Of a stretch of 64,000 nt of DNA, positions 13,881-23,985 are shown piece after piece (position 1 is the first letter of the stretch; every line of letters begins with the position of its first letter). Origin of the DNA: Sanderia malayensis (Eukaryota > Cnidaria > Scyphozoa > Semaeostomeae > Pelagiidae). Below the pieces are notes generated by a model that made no database searches, was not told the DNA's origin, and worked only from the letters and a program-made list of their open reading frames with translations. Made by a program: the position numbers and the translations under genes. Location of the stretch: positions 248,001 through 312,000 of the forward strand of contig RQOL01000521.1 in the NCBI GenBank assembly GCA_013076295.1, in the 5' to 3' direction.

Positions 13881-16386
13881 TCTTTACTTTTGATCTTCTC
13901 TTGACTGCCCAGTTTTAATGACTTCTCACTTTTTCTTGATTTCCCACTTTTTCTTCACTTCCCACATTTTCTTGACTTCCCACTTTTGATGACTTCGCAC
14001 GTTTCCTTGACTTTCCACTTTATCTTTACTTGCCCCTTTTCTTTATTTCCCACTTTTTATGATTCTCATTTTTGGTGACTTCCATATTTTTCTTGAAATC
14101 CCATTTTTGGTGATTTCCCAATTTTTATAAGTTCCCATATTTTCTTCCCTTCCCATGTTCTCTTGACTGCCCAGTTTTAATGACTTCCTACATTTGCTTG
14201 GTTTCCCACTTTTTCTTGACTTCCCACTTTTTCCTGACTTCCCACGTTCGATGACTTCCAACTTTTGATGACTTCCCACTTATTCTTGGCTTCCCATTTT
14301 CTCTTCACCGCCCACTTTAATGACTTCCAACTTTTGATGACTTCCCACTTTTTCTTGAAATCCCAATTTTTGTGACTTCCCACTTTTCATGAGTTCCCAC
14401 TCTTTGTTCACTACCCACTTTTTCTCTACTTCCCATCTTCTCTTGACTGCCCAGTTTTAATGATTTCCAATTTTTGCTTGATTTCCCACTTTTTCTTGAC
14501 TTCCCACTTTTTCTTGACTTCCCACCTTTGATGATTTTCAACTTTTTCTTGACTTTCTACTCTATCCTGACTTTCCACTTTTTCTTGACTTCCCATCTTC
14601 TCTTGACTGCCCAGTTTTAAAAGACTTCCCACTTTTCTTGTTTTCCCACTTTTTCTTGACTTCCCACTTTTTCTAGACTTCCCACTTTTGATGACTTCCC
14701 ACTTTTTCTTGACTTTCCACTTTATTTTGACTTCCCACTTTTTCTTGACTTCCCATCTTCTCTTGACTGCCCAGTTTTAACGACTTCCCACTTTTTCTTC
14801 ACTTCCCACTTTTTCTTCACTTCCCATGTTCTCTTGACTGCCCAGTTTTAATGACTTCCTACATTTGCTTGGTTTCCCACTTTTTCTTGACTTCCCACTT
14901 TTTCCTGACCTCCCACGTTCGATGACTTCCAACTTTTGATGACTTCCCACTTATTCTTGGCTTCCCATTTTCTCTTCACCGCCCACTTTAATGACTTCCA
15001 ACTTTTGATGACTTCCCATTTTTTCTTGAAATCCCATTTTTTGTGACTTCCCACTTTTCATGAGTTCCCACTCTTTGTTCACTACCCACTTTTTCTCTAC
15101 TTCCCATCTTCTCTTGACTGCCCAGTTTTAATGACTTCCATTTTTTGCTTGATTTCCCACTATTTCTTGACTTCCCACTTTTGATGACTTCCCACTGTTT
15201 CTTGACTTTCCACTTTATTTTGACTTCCCACTTTTTCTTGACTTCCCATCTTCTCTTGACTGCCCAGTTTTAACGACTTCCCACTTTTTCTTCACTTCCC
15301 ACTTTTTCTTTACTTCCCACCTTCTCTTGACTGCCCATTTTAATGACTTGCCACTTTTGCCTGATTTTCCATTTTTTCCTGACTGCCCACTTTTTCTTGA
15401 CTTCCCACATTTGATGACTTCCCACTTTTGATGACTTCCCACTTTTTCTTGTTTTCCAACTTTTGATGACCTCCCTCTTTTCATGACTTCCCACTTTTGA
15501 TGATTTCCACGATAGGTGTCTTCAAACTTTGGTAACTTCCAAAGTTTTCTTCACTACCCACTTTTTCCTGACTTCCCATTTTTTCTTCACTGCCCACTTT
15601 TAAAGAGTTCCCACTTTTTCTTGATTTCCCACTTTTTCTTCACTTCCCACTTTTTCTAGACCTCCCACTTTTGATGACTTCCCACTTTTTCTTGACTTTC
15701 CAGTTTATCTTGACTTCCCACTTTTTCTTGACTGCCCATCTTCTCTTGACTGCCCACTTTTAAGGACTTCCCATTATTGCTTGATTTCCCACTTTTTCTT
15801 GATTTCCCACTTTTTCTGACTTCCCACTTTTTGATGACTTCCCACTTTTTCTTGACTTTCCACTTTTTTTTGACTTCCCACTTTTTCTTGACTTCCCATC
15901 TTCTCTTGACTGGCCCAGTTTTTAATGACTTCCCACTTTTTCTTCACTTCCCACTTTTTCTTTACTTCCCACCTTCTCTTGACTGCCCAGTTTTAATGAC
16001 TTGCCACTTTTGCATGATTTTCCATTTTCTCCTGACTGCCCACTTTTTCTTGACTTTCCACATTTGCTGACTTTCCACTTTTCATGACTTCCCAGTTTTC
16101 ATGACTTCCCACTTTTGATAACTTCCCATTTTCGGGGACTTCCCACTTTTGATGACTTCCACTTTTTCTTGTTTTCCCACTTTTGATGATTTTGAACTTT
16201 TTTATGACTTTCTACTCTATCTTGACTTTCCACTTTTTCTTGACTTCCCATCTTCTCTTGACTGCCCAGTTTTAATGACTTCCCACTTTTTCTTGTTTTC
16301 CCACTTTTGATTACTTCCCACTTTTCATGACATCCCACTTTTGATAACTTCCCACTTTCGGTGACTTCCCACTTTTGATGACTTCC

Positions 16387-16393
16387 CACTTTT
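16387..16393. repeat. Target-site duplication, left (CACTTTT)
   Basis: The last seven satellite bases before the TIR equal the first seven after the right TIR (29202-29208). CACTTTT is itself part of the satellite monomer, so chance identity would be high in another register. Here, however, keeping only one copy restores the exact consensus CCCACTTTTTCTTG. Confidence 0.7.
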
Positions 16394-16465
16394 CAACATG
16401 TACTCCTACCTATATTAAACACTATGATGAAACGTGAATCGTCTTGTATAAAGCATTGTGTTTAA
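16394..16465 (+). repeat. Left terminal inverted repeat (72 bp)
   Basis: Aligned without gaps to the reverse complement of 29130-29201, 59 of 72 positions match. Mismatches are at positions 5, 6, 7, 13, 15, 19, 34, 47, 49, 51, 57, 60 and 62. The best block is positions 20-33, TATTAAACACTATG. Similarity stops after position 72. The divergence suggests an old element, or two ends that were never identical. Confidence 0.88.
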
Positions 16466-16467
16466 TA
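16413..16467. repeat. Subterminal palindrome in the left TIR
   Basis: TATTAAACACTATG (16413-16426) and CATTGTGTTTAATA (16454-16467) are inverted copies with one mismatch in 14, separated by 27 bases. The right TIR has an equivalent pair (29130-29141 and 29171-29182). Each end could therefore fold on itself or present two inverted binding sites to a transposase. Confidence 0.75.
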
Positions 16468-16703
16468 CAAGAGGACGTGAAGACTGCCTCGTAACAGAGA
16501 TTCAAGTCTCTGAAAGTCCAAAAGAGACTCCTATATATTATTATTCTTTTCGATACGAATATAAACAGCCCGATTGGAATGTTTTGTATTCTATTCTATA
16601 TGGAGCAATTTTTGTGTTGATTTCAGAGTTCTTGTTTCAGAGAAATGAGTGTTGTTACCTAATCAAGATGGTGAGTTTTCCTTTGGTGAATATTTTTAAT
16701 TAA
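16458..16703 (+). other. Open frame at the left end, possible exon of the TIR element
   Basis: This 81-codon open frame starts inside the left TIR with GTG and has no upstream ATG before a stop at 16449. The product has a hydrophobic stretch (VLYSILYGAIFVLISEFLF) and matches no family I recognise. At 16671 the sequence reads AAGATG followed by GTGAGT, a good splice-donor match, so an exon ending at 16670 is conceivable. The start, the coding status and the function are all uncertain, and a chance frame in AT-rich DNA is the main alternative. Confidence 0.2.
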
Positions 16704-18380
16704 CCAGCACGTTAAGAGAGCTTGGTTTAGGTTTATGCTGTAGGCCTAGGCTAGGCCAATTTGTTGCCTTGCCTTTTTTGCGAAAATGCTTCGACACGCA
16801 GATCCAGGTTACTTGACTATTTTCTATTAAGCAACGTGATATTTGTTTTTTAGATTTAGAGCCGTTGAAGGAGAAATCGGAGGTATATTTTATCATGAGA
16901 AACTGTTAGTGTATATGGAGCCATGCCATGTTTATGAACTATAATACGTTAGTTTTCAAATGCCACTCATTTATTTGTGCATTGGCTCACATTTTATTTT
17001 TTGAAATAAATGTTATTGCTCTTATATTGTATGAAATTACCCATCCCCCCAAATGATTATTTCATATAACTTTAGTTTAAGCTATTCAAAGATACTAAGA
17101 GTTTGTAAACCTGAAATGAGGTGAAGTTCTATTGTATATTCGTTTTTGTATGTGGTATTCATTTTTAATTATATTGCTTTGATATGATGCAGAAATCATT
17201 TTATATTATACTGAGGTTTTTGTTGAATTCTGCAGGACGAATTGTTATACTAGTGTCTCTTGTCTTTAACATTTGTTTGTCCCATCATTATCATACCACG
17301 TTTTTTGTTGAAATTATGAGAATACAATATTTCAAAAAATCTTGAAATGGACATATGTTATGCCTGAAAATTGTCAAATCTTTCCAATAATTTAGATAGA
17401 TGGGTTGTGTGTAGGTTTGCAAGATTTTTATATGGGCTCTTCTGTATCATCTGCCTGCTTCTTGTCAAGTTTTGTCTTCAAAATTTATCTCCAACCTCTT
17501 AAATGACCTTTCCTCTACTCTCTATCAATTGTTCTGAAAACATCTGCTGCATCTTCAAATAATGTTTATGTACTTAAACGACCTAAACAACAAACAAGGA
17601 TTGAAGAGCATAACTGGAAGAATATTGACAGCAAAAGACGGCAAGGGATTTTTCCAAATTATAAGTAATCTTAGTCCATGTAAAGGAAATTTGAAATACA
17701 TAGAAATTTATCATAACTTAGAAATAAATTTCCATGATATAAGAAATTTACAAAGCCTTTCTAGAAAAATTATTACAATTTAACTGCGTAACTTTTTAAC
17801 GCCCAAATTTTGTAATCCGCATATTAAAAGAAGATGTGCGAAAACGTGGTGAGTCTCACTTCCACTGATTGTATACACATTAAGAGAACAAATGATCTAT
17901 AAAGTTTTGAAATTGAATTGTGACTATTATAAGTAAATATTATTGTTATATTTAAATTTAATATATATCATTGTTATTATTGATGTTTGTTCGAAAGTAA
18001 ACTTCCATTTACTTAGAGGATATTTTAATTTATACACTTTTAGCGTATGTCCCTCAAAAGCAATTATATTGTGATTAATAACATTAATTTTTGAAATATA
18101 TTTCTAACTTCAGACTTTTGCAACATTTGAAAACACGCCGGAGCATTTGGGACCTTCAAGTACATACTTTCATGTAGATGTTGTTGTGTGTAGGCAATCA
18201 TTGTCAAGGGACCTTTAAAGACACACTTTCAAATTGCTTTATGACAATTTTGTTTTGTGATCCCTATTCTTAACGATTGACGACCATGTCTCATGTGTAT
18301 TACCATATTTGGGTTGTATTCTTACATGTTTAGCATGCTTTTTGTAAACAAGGGAGTATACATTGTCTCCAAAATCGCAG

Positions 18381-18390
18381 CTATAAAAGG
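18381..18390 (+). promoter_or_regulatory. TATA-box-like sequence CTATAAAAGG
   Basis: CTATAAAAGG is a close match to a metazoan core promoter TATA box. It lies in otherwise unremarkable sequence, and a transcript start would be expected about 30 bp downstream. No long open frame follows, so any transcript would be non-coding or spliced. It is motif-only evidence. Confidence 0.25.
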
Positions 18391-19098
18391 GTTGCACACA
18401 CGGCTTTGAAAGAAGTCAAAATCAGAAAGTTTGTACGGTAACAAAAGAACATGCCGTAAGCCGCATTATTTTATTGATGTGTTAGGCTTTTTGCGTGAAG
18501 TTTCATGGCTACAAGGTATAGCAGCTTGTAAGTGTAATAATATTATCAAATTGTTCAGATAAATTTAGATTTCACTTTACATAGAATATAGATTTCACTC
18601 TTAATGTTTGTTTGGCTTACTTTTATCCAGTTGACCTAATTTAGTTTGATGCTTGTAGTTATGTTATCGATTTTTTTAAACTCCATTGGCAAACCGCACA
18701 TGTCTTCAAGCAGACTACCGTTTATTTTGTCATGTATTCTGCGCTTGTCTTAGTTACAATATAATTTAGCGTTTTGAGTTGTTATACCTTTTCAAAAAAT
18801 GCAAAGTTAAAGCTACAGATGTAGTCGCAACAAAAATGTTCATGTTCTGTATGATAGTTTTTTTTCCGAGCGCACACCCAATTTTTGGGAGTTGGGGTGT
18901 GAACTTATGTTGGACCAACTTTCATTATAATTTCTCTTGGGATCGATGGGGCGCACTACATTACAGAAGCAATTAAATGGCTTGTCACTCAAACCATTTA
19001 GCAAAAATGTAACAATTTTCAGAAACAAATTTTATCGGAACAGAACCAAAATGCTAATGTAGTTATTAAATATTTACTTTTTAGTATTTATACTTTTT

Positions 19099-19167
19099 GG
19101 ACCGACTAGGGAGATAGTGAGGTGGTGTGGCACCCTCCCTCACACACCTTCCCCTATCGTGCGGTCC
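19099..19167. other. Imperfect hairpin, about 69 nt
   Basis: GGACCG (19099-19104) pairs perfectly with CGGTCC (19162-19167). The inside, rich in GGTGTGG and CACACACC, can pair partly. It is locally GC-rich within AT-rich surroundings. It may be a remnant of a small foldback repeat or chance, and no ncRNA family is recognised. Confidence 0.3.
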
Positions 19168-19672
19168 TGTCTTGAAATGTGTCTATATAAAGGACATTGA
19201 TTATTGTAAATAGCATTTAAGAAGTGTTAAATTATGGTTACAACATAATTTTACGTTACTCAACATGCTCGCACACAATTTTTTCGATTGTTTTTTACAA
19301 AAGGAATAGGGCTTCTAATTAATACAGTTATTTTTCTAATTCCATTTATTAAAGACAAAGTAACAATTATCTTGGAAAAATAATCAAAAATAATGAACAG
19401 GGTTGGACTGGTCGGTCGAGCAATCTGTGCGGATGTCCCAAGGGCCGCATACCCAAGACTATAAAAGTGTTCTCGCATGAATAAATCCAAAAATTGTGAT
19501 CCCGTTTCTTTGTTGAACAAAAAAAATTCTGCGTGAGAATGAAAACAGGTCTTATTTTTGTCCTAAGTTTTTTCCTTTGGTTTACAATACGTTTTCTACA
19601 ATCCGTGGATCGGTTTGCTTGAACTCTGCCCGGGCCGAAACAATTAGTCAGTCCGCCTCTTAAAGTCACTGG

Positions 19673-19676
19673 CATA
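19673..19676. repeat. Target-site duplication of the LTR element, left (CATA)
   Basis: CATA directly precedes TGTAGCG and reappears directly after CGCTACA. A fifth base does not match (G on the left, A on the right in the equivalent registers), so the duplication is 4 bp. Lengths of 4-5 bp are usual for Ty3/gypsy integrases. Confidence 0.85.
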
Positions 19677-19968
19677 TGTAGCGTGCCGCTATTGTAGATT
19701 GCGGCATTCGTTGTAGTATTGCCGCCAATAAGGCCGGCACTTAATGACACTTGATATTTTCTTATAACACTTAATATCTTCTTCTTATTTACTTTTAATA
19801 CCTTCCTCGGTAGCCTTATAATATGTATATGAATTAGAATTGAACCTTGTACCTTGAGTAAATATATAACTTGGAGCTGAGCGTTAAAGAATCAGAATTA
19901 TACAGTTACTGCTTAGAACGGTTGTCGTTTTGTGCTTGTTCTTCTCTCTGCAAATCCTAAACGCTACA
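19677..19968 (+). repeat. 5' LTR (292 bp)
   Basis: It begins TGTAGCG and ends CGCTACA, a perfect 7-bp terminal inverted repeat of TG..CA type. It matches the 3' LTR at 291 of 292 positions; the difference is A at 19952 against G at 27122. A TATATAA at 19863-19869 could serve as core promoter, with transcription starting some 30 bp later inside the LTR. No AATAAA signal was noticed. Confidence 0.98.
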
Positions 19969-19970
19969 TC

Positions 19971-19988
19971 TGGTGACAGGAGCTAGAG
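19971..19988 (+). other. Primer binding site
   Basis: Two bases after the 5' LTR the sequence reads TGGTGACAGGAGCTAGAG. TGG is the complement of a tRNA CCA end, and the position is standard for minus-strand priming. The first 7-8 bases fit tRNAs ending GTCACCA (for example tRNA-Trp type), but the rest does not, so I leave the primer tRNA unassigned. Confidence 0.7.
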
Positions 19989-20013
19989 CTGAAGATCCAA
20001 GCTGTACTCGACG

Positions 20014-21015
20014 ATGTCTGTTTCTATTATTCCTGAGAAATTCGAATCTGGTGATTTTGTGGCATGGCTTCGTAATTTTGAGTGCTGTGCTTCTGCTAAC
20101 GGATGGAAGGATGAAGATAAACTGAGGAAATTGCCTGCATTTCTGAAGGGGCCAGCTGCTGCTCATTTTCATGGTCTTGTCGCTGAGCAAAAGGCAAGCT
20201 ATGCTACGTTGTCGGCCCATCTCAAGAAAGCACTGTGTCCTGTCGTGAACCGTGAATTGTTCTACGCTGAGTTTGACTGCCGAAAGTTGCAACCCACAGA
20301 AGACCCGAATTTGTTGCTGTGGGATCTTGAAGATCTTCTACGCAAAGCCGAGCCTGAATTGTCCGACGACGCACGTGCTGCTCTTCTGGCGCGGCAATTT
20401 ATGAAAAGTTTGCCGCACGATATTCGTCTGCGTCTGCTAGAAGGCAACCCTACGCCGTCGCTGCAAGACATGCGTGAGTTCGTCGAACGCTACCGAGCCG
20501 TTCATCACTTTTGCCGGGACGAGCCGCCTGTCTTGAGCACCAGTGCTGTGCCCAACGCTGCTCCGCCGGATGATTTTCGAGACGCCATCACAAGTTTGAC
20601 TGCCGCCATTGCAAACTTGACGCAAAATCAAGAAAAGCTTCAGGCTGCTGTTTCTCAGCAACAACAACAGCCACGTCAGCAAAATGCAACACCGAGATCA
20701 AGATGACCGTCCCAAGACACCAGCAACAGTCGTGCTCCACGCCGTTGTTTCAACTGCAACCAAGTGGGACATTTTGCTCGAGAGTGTCCATGGGATGTCA
20801 ACTGTTCGTTGTGCCGTGGATGGCGACATAGCCGTGACCAGTGTGCCAACAACTTTGTGAACGTCGACCACCGCAATGCTACTCAAGAAACCTTGCCTAG
20901 GCCATTAGCTTCTACAAATGTAAGTCGCAATTCAGTATCTGTTGGTAATGTAGGTAATACAGTATCTTCTTCTTCTTCTGCACGTTCTTTAAACTTCAAC
21001 GGGGTGCCTCAGTAA
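20014..21015 (+). pseudogene. gag: gag polyprotein, interrupted by one in-frame TGA
   Basis: The first ATG after the primer site opens 230 codons resembling a Ty3/gypsy capsid (Retrotrans_gag) domain, with FVAWLRNFECCASANGW near residues 15-31 and an LPAFLKGPAAAHF-type segment. The frame then hits TGA at 20704-20706 and continues open without a shift to TAA at 21013. Past the TGA lie two canonical CX2CX4HX4C zinc knuckles (codons 245-258 and 264-277), the nucleocapsid motifs that bind genomic RNA. A knuckle domain beyond a stop in the same frame argues for a point mutation (CGA to TGA at a CpG would do it) or error, not a natural end. The product would assemble cytoplasmic particles. Pol follows in the -1 frame. 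Confidence 0.92.
20988..20994 (+). promoter_or_regulatory. -1 ribosomal frameshift slippery heptamer T TTA AAC
   Basis: TTTAAAC sits in exactly the right phase: the gag frame reads TCT TTA AAC, so a -1 slip re-pairs TTT AAA. It lies 18 bases before the gag stop codon, and the frame entered is the one that runs open into protease. This is the canonical X XXY YYZ class known from retroviruses and coronaviruses. Confidence 0.8.
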
Positions 21016-21965
21016 AGGGCTGTATTGACGGTCATCCCAATGTTTTTGTCTTGGCCTCTAGTTTTCCCTTGAGCTCTCAGCCCCTTGTCCAATGTTTTTT
21101 GAATGGGTCTACAGTTAGCGCCTTAATTGATACAGGCTCAATGAAATCGTTTATTAGCAAGAGTGTTTTCCAAAACTTGCAGTCCTCACCGCCGCTTGAT
21201 CCAGTCAACTTAAACTGTGTAGGTGTTACTGGCCAGCCTTTGCCTGTTGATGGCTCGGCTCGGTTTAATTTGTCTTTTGCTAGTGTTCATCAGCACTCCT
21301 ACTCAGGTGAATTTTTAATTTCATCTCAATTAATTCAACCGTTACAATGCATATTAGGTTGGGATTTCTTAACAGGCAATGGCCTACAGTTGTCATATAA
21401 AACAAATGGCACTTATTCTTTAGAGGGTGAGCATGGGTCCACACCCTTAGTTCCCCTTACTGATAAACAGGAGAACCCAGCTAGTGCACCAGAATCGTGT
21501 TGTCTGATCCAGTCTACGAATAGGAGTTCTGTTAATGTAGAGTTAGTTAACAGTGTTTGCATTCCGGCACGTACTGAAATTTTAGTTAGCGGCAAAATTC
21601 CGCGCGGCGCTCGCGATCAATTAGGCATGCTTTCACCTTTTGATTCTGATTCTAAATTACCACAACATGTTTTACCGGCTTATTTAATATGTCAAGCGCA
21701 GTCATGTAATGTGCCGATCCGTTTAATGAATACGTCAAGTTTTGATATCGAGTTGCAAACAGGTCAGAGTATTTGTCAATTTTGTCCCGTTGTTGAAATG
21801 CCTTGTGATACCGCCAATCAACCGTTATATCCGGTACTTTCTTCTGTAGAAGCCAAAAATAAAATTCGGGGCGATATTGAAAACGCATTAAGCAAAGATC
21901 TTAGCTCTGCCGACCGACAAATGATATTAAATACGCTGCTCGCGTTTTCTGATGTTTTTTGCTGA
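20995..21965 (+). CDS. pol: pol copy 1: aspartic protease region
   Basis: The -1 frame is open from upstream of the gag stop and contains ALIDTGS (active-site Asp codon at 21129), then an ILGWDFL motif typical of retropepsins of this group. The protease would cleave Gag and Gag-Pol. No ATG is needed because the frame is entered by frameshifting from gag. It ends early at 21963-21965: a run of six T at 21955-21960, where the second copy has five, throws the frame out just before the RT domain. The part from 21114 on is repeated from 23116. Confidence 0.85.
21001..21038 (+). promoter_or_regulatory. Candidate frameshift-stimulating stem-loop
   Basis: GGGGTG (21001-21006) can pair with CATCCC (21033-21038), including one G-U pair. 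CC (21007-21008) can extend it with GG (21030-21031) across a bulged T. The stem begins 6 nt after the heptamer, the usual spacing for stimulatory structures. Pairing was judged by eye, and a pseudoknot was not excluded. Confidence 0.5.
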
Positions 21966-23116
21966 AAATCTAAGCCATACTGATGTTATTGAACACCAGA
22001 TAGATACTGGGGTTGCTCACCCAATTAGACAATACCCCCGCCGCCTTCCGTACGCATTTCGCGAGGAAACTAGAAAACAGGTTCAGGACATGCTTAACCA
22101 GGGGTAATCCAACCGAGTAAAAGTCCGTGGGCCTCCCCTATTGTGCTTGTAAAAAAGAAGGATGGTAGCTATCGTTTTTGCATAGATTATCGCAAGCTTA
22201 ATTCTGTCACCAAGAAAGATGCGCATCCGTTGCCTAGGGTTGATGATCTATTAGATGCACTGCACGGCTCGTGCATTTTTAGTACTTTAGATTTACGTTC
22301 TGGCTATTGGCAGATTAGCGTTGATCCGCAAGACCGCGAAAAGACCGCTTTTATTACGCCCGACGGCTTATGGGAATTTCTCCGTCTTCCCTTTGGTGTT
22401 TCTGGGGGGTGTGCAACGTTCAACGTGCGATTGAAATTGTTTTGTCAGGACTAACATATGATACCTGTTTATGTTATTTTGATGACGTCATCATACCGTC
22501 TTCTAGCATAGACCAACACTGTGAGCGGTTAGCCTTAGTATTGTCTCGTTTCCGCCAGCATAATTTGCGCGTTAAAGCCACTAAGTGTCATTTTGGTGCG
22601 GCTAGTGTATTATTTCTTGGTCACATCGTTTCCGCGCAGGGTATACACACCGATCCAAAAAACTGGAAGCTGTTTCACAGCTTTCCAATCCTACTAACGT
22701 AGAGCAGGTCCGATCATTTCTAGGGTTAGCAGGGTATTAGCGCCGCTTTATTCCGCATTTTGCTACCGTAACCGCCCCGCTTGTTGCGCTTACCAAAAAA
22801 TCCATCAAGTTTTCATGGGGTCAATTACAACAAACCGCATTTAACACTATTAAAGCGCAGTTGTGCAAGTCACCTATTCTAGCGTATCCACGCCTTGATC
22901 AACCGTTTGTTCTCCAGACTGACGCTTCTGATTGGGGGCCTTGGTGCCATCTTAACGCAATTTAATTCTGCCGGGCAGGAACATGTTATTTCATATGCAA
23001 GTCGAACCCTTACTGCTCGCGAAGCCAACTATTCTGCTACCGAAAAGGAAGCTCTAGCTGTTGTTTTTGCGGTTGACCATTTTCGGCCTTATTTGCTAGG
23101 CAAGCAATTACCGTGG
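21961..23116 (+). pseudogene. pol: pol copy 1: reverse transcriptase and RNase H, multiply broken
   Basis: All RT landmarks are present but scattered over frames: LVKKKDGSYRFCIDYRKLN, STLDLRSGYWQI, a YFDD box at 22475-22486 (YIDD in copy 2), and RNase H with a degraded TDAS region. Compared with copy 2 it lacks one G at 22101-22104, one T at 22419-22420 and one C at 22655-22656, has a TAG at 22738-22740 and carries an altered GGGGG at 22934-22938. The segment ends at the duplication junction at 23116, inside RNase H. It cannot give a functional enzyme as read. Confidence 0.9.
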
Positions 23117-23985
23117 TTAGCGCCTTAATTGATACAGGCTCAATGAAATCGTTTATTAGCAAGAGTGTTTTCCAAAACTTGCAGTCCTCACCGCCGCTTG
23201 ATCCAGTCAACTTAAACTGTGTAGGTGTTACTGGCCAGCCTTTGCCTGTTGATGGCTCGGCTCGGTTTAATTTGTCTTTTGCTAGTGTTCATCAGCACTC
23301 CTACTCAGGTGAATTTTTAATTTCATCTCAATTAATTCAACCGTTACAATGCATATTAGGTTGGGATTTCTTAACAGGCAATGGCCTACAGTTGTCATAT
23401 AAAACAAATGGCACTTATTCTTTAGAGGGTGAGCATGGGTCCACACCCTTAGTTCCCCTTACTGATAAACAGGAGAACCCAGCTAGTGCACCAGAATCGT
23501 GTTGTCTGATCCAGTCTACGAATAGGAGTTCTGTTAATGTAGAGTTAGTTAACAGTGTTTGCATTCCGGCACGTACTGAAATTTTAGTTAGCGGCAAAAT
23601 TCCGCGCGGCGCTCGCGATCAATTAGGCATGCTTTCACCTTTTGATTCTGATTCTAAATTACCACAACATGTTTTACCGGCTTATTTAATATGTCAAGCG
23701 CAGTCATGTAATGTGCCGATCCGTTTAATGAATACGTCAAGTTTTGATATCGAGTTGCAAACAGGTCAGAGTATTTGTCAATTTTGTCCCGTTGTTGAAA
23801 TGCCTTGTGATACCGCCAATCAACCGTTATATCCGGTACTTTCTTCTGTAGAAGCCAAAAATAAAATTCGGGGCGATATTGAAAACGCATTAAGCAAAGA
23901 TCTTAGCTCTGCCGACCGACAAATGATATTAAATACGCTGCTCGCGTTTTCTGATGTTTTTGCTGAAAAATCTAAGCCATACTGA
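23113..23985 (+). CDS. pol: pol copy 2: aspartic protease region (N-terminally cut by the duplication)
   Basis: This open frame carries the second VSALIDTGS active site and ILGWDFL and appears identical in protein sequence to copy 1 over the shared part. It lacks the roughly 20 residues before the active site and is preceded by RNase H sequence, so it has no start of its own. It terminates at 23983-23985 because a run of five A at 23966-23970 (four in copy 1) shifts the frame; the next ORF overlaps it. Confidence 0.85.
   Translation: MVSALIDTGSMKSFISKSVFQNLQSSPPLDPVNLNCVGVTGQPLPVDGSARFNLSFASVHQHSYSGEFLISSQLIQPLQCILGWDFLTGNGLQLSYKTNGTYSLEGEHGSTPLVPLTDKQENPASAPESCCLIQSTNRSSVNVELVNSVCIPARTEILVSGKIPRGARDQLGMLSPFDSDSKLPQHVLPAYLICQAQSCNVPIRLMNTSSFDIELQTGQSICQFCPVVEMPCDTANQPLYPVLSSVEAKNKIRGDIENALSKDLSSADRQMILNTLLAFSDVFAEKSKPY

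Larger units (their letters stand above)
1..16393. repeat. Satellite array, left arm (17/18-bp monomer, higher-order organised)
   Basis: The stretch is an uninterrupted head-to-tail array. The two commonest monomers are GACTTCCCACTTTTTCTT (18 bp) and GACTTCCCACTTTTGAT (17 bp), with recurrent variants such as GACTGCCCAGTTTTAAT and diverged ones around ACGTTAGGTGACTTC and ACGATAGGTGTCTTC. The variants recur in a fixed order, so the array is a higher-order satellite and not a simple one. All copies have the same orientation, with the pyrimidine-rich strand on +. It holds no gene: open frames on either strand are by-products of a stop-free monomer. The left edge is cut by the window, and the right edge is the insertion point of the TIR block. 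Such arrays are usually heterochromatic, but no centromere function can be shown from sequence alone. Confidence 0.97.
16704..19676. other. AT-rich internal sequence of the TIR element, left arm
   Basis: About 3 kb of unique AT-rich DNA has no recognisable gene. It contains a short ATG-initiated frame at 17562-17783 (73 codons, no known motif, probably chance), a TATA-like sequence at 18381-18390, a second TATA-like motif TATATAAAG near 19184, and an imperfect hairpin at 19099-19167. Nothing resembling a DDE transposase, helicase or polymerase was seen in any frame. Confidence 0.7.

Noticed and set aside
1..16393. Dozens of open frames of 60-120 codons, mostly minus strand, with lysine-rich repeats such as SGKSRKSGKS and KKKWEV
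   Set aside because: The reverse complement of the 18-bp monomer has no stop in any frame and translates as KKKWEV, RKSGKS or EKVGSQ. The 17-bp variants only switch between these. Frames are short, overlap one another and lack conserved starts.
17562..17783. 73-codon ATG frame in the left arm
   Set aside because: It has no motif, its composition is as expected for AT-rich DNA, and nothing supports splicing or expression.
19398..19665. Small hAT-like element ending in CAGGGTTGGACTGG and CAGTCCGCCTCT
   Set aside because: The termini show some inverted similarity around GGACTG and recall hAT ends, but the match is short and imperfect and the expected 8-bp target duplication is not present.
21413..21888. 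Minus-strand open frames within protease, repeated at 23415-23890
   Set aside because: They are antisense shadows of the pol frame, duplicated along with it.
23954..23956. ATG as an independent start for the second RT frame
   Set aside because: The ATG falls in the protease-RT linker codons by chance after a one-base shift. Elements of this group make RT by polyprotein cleavage.
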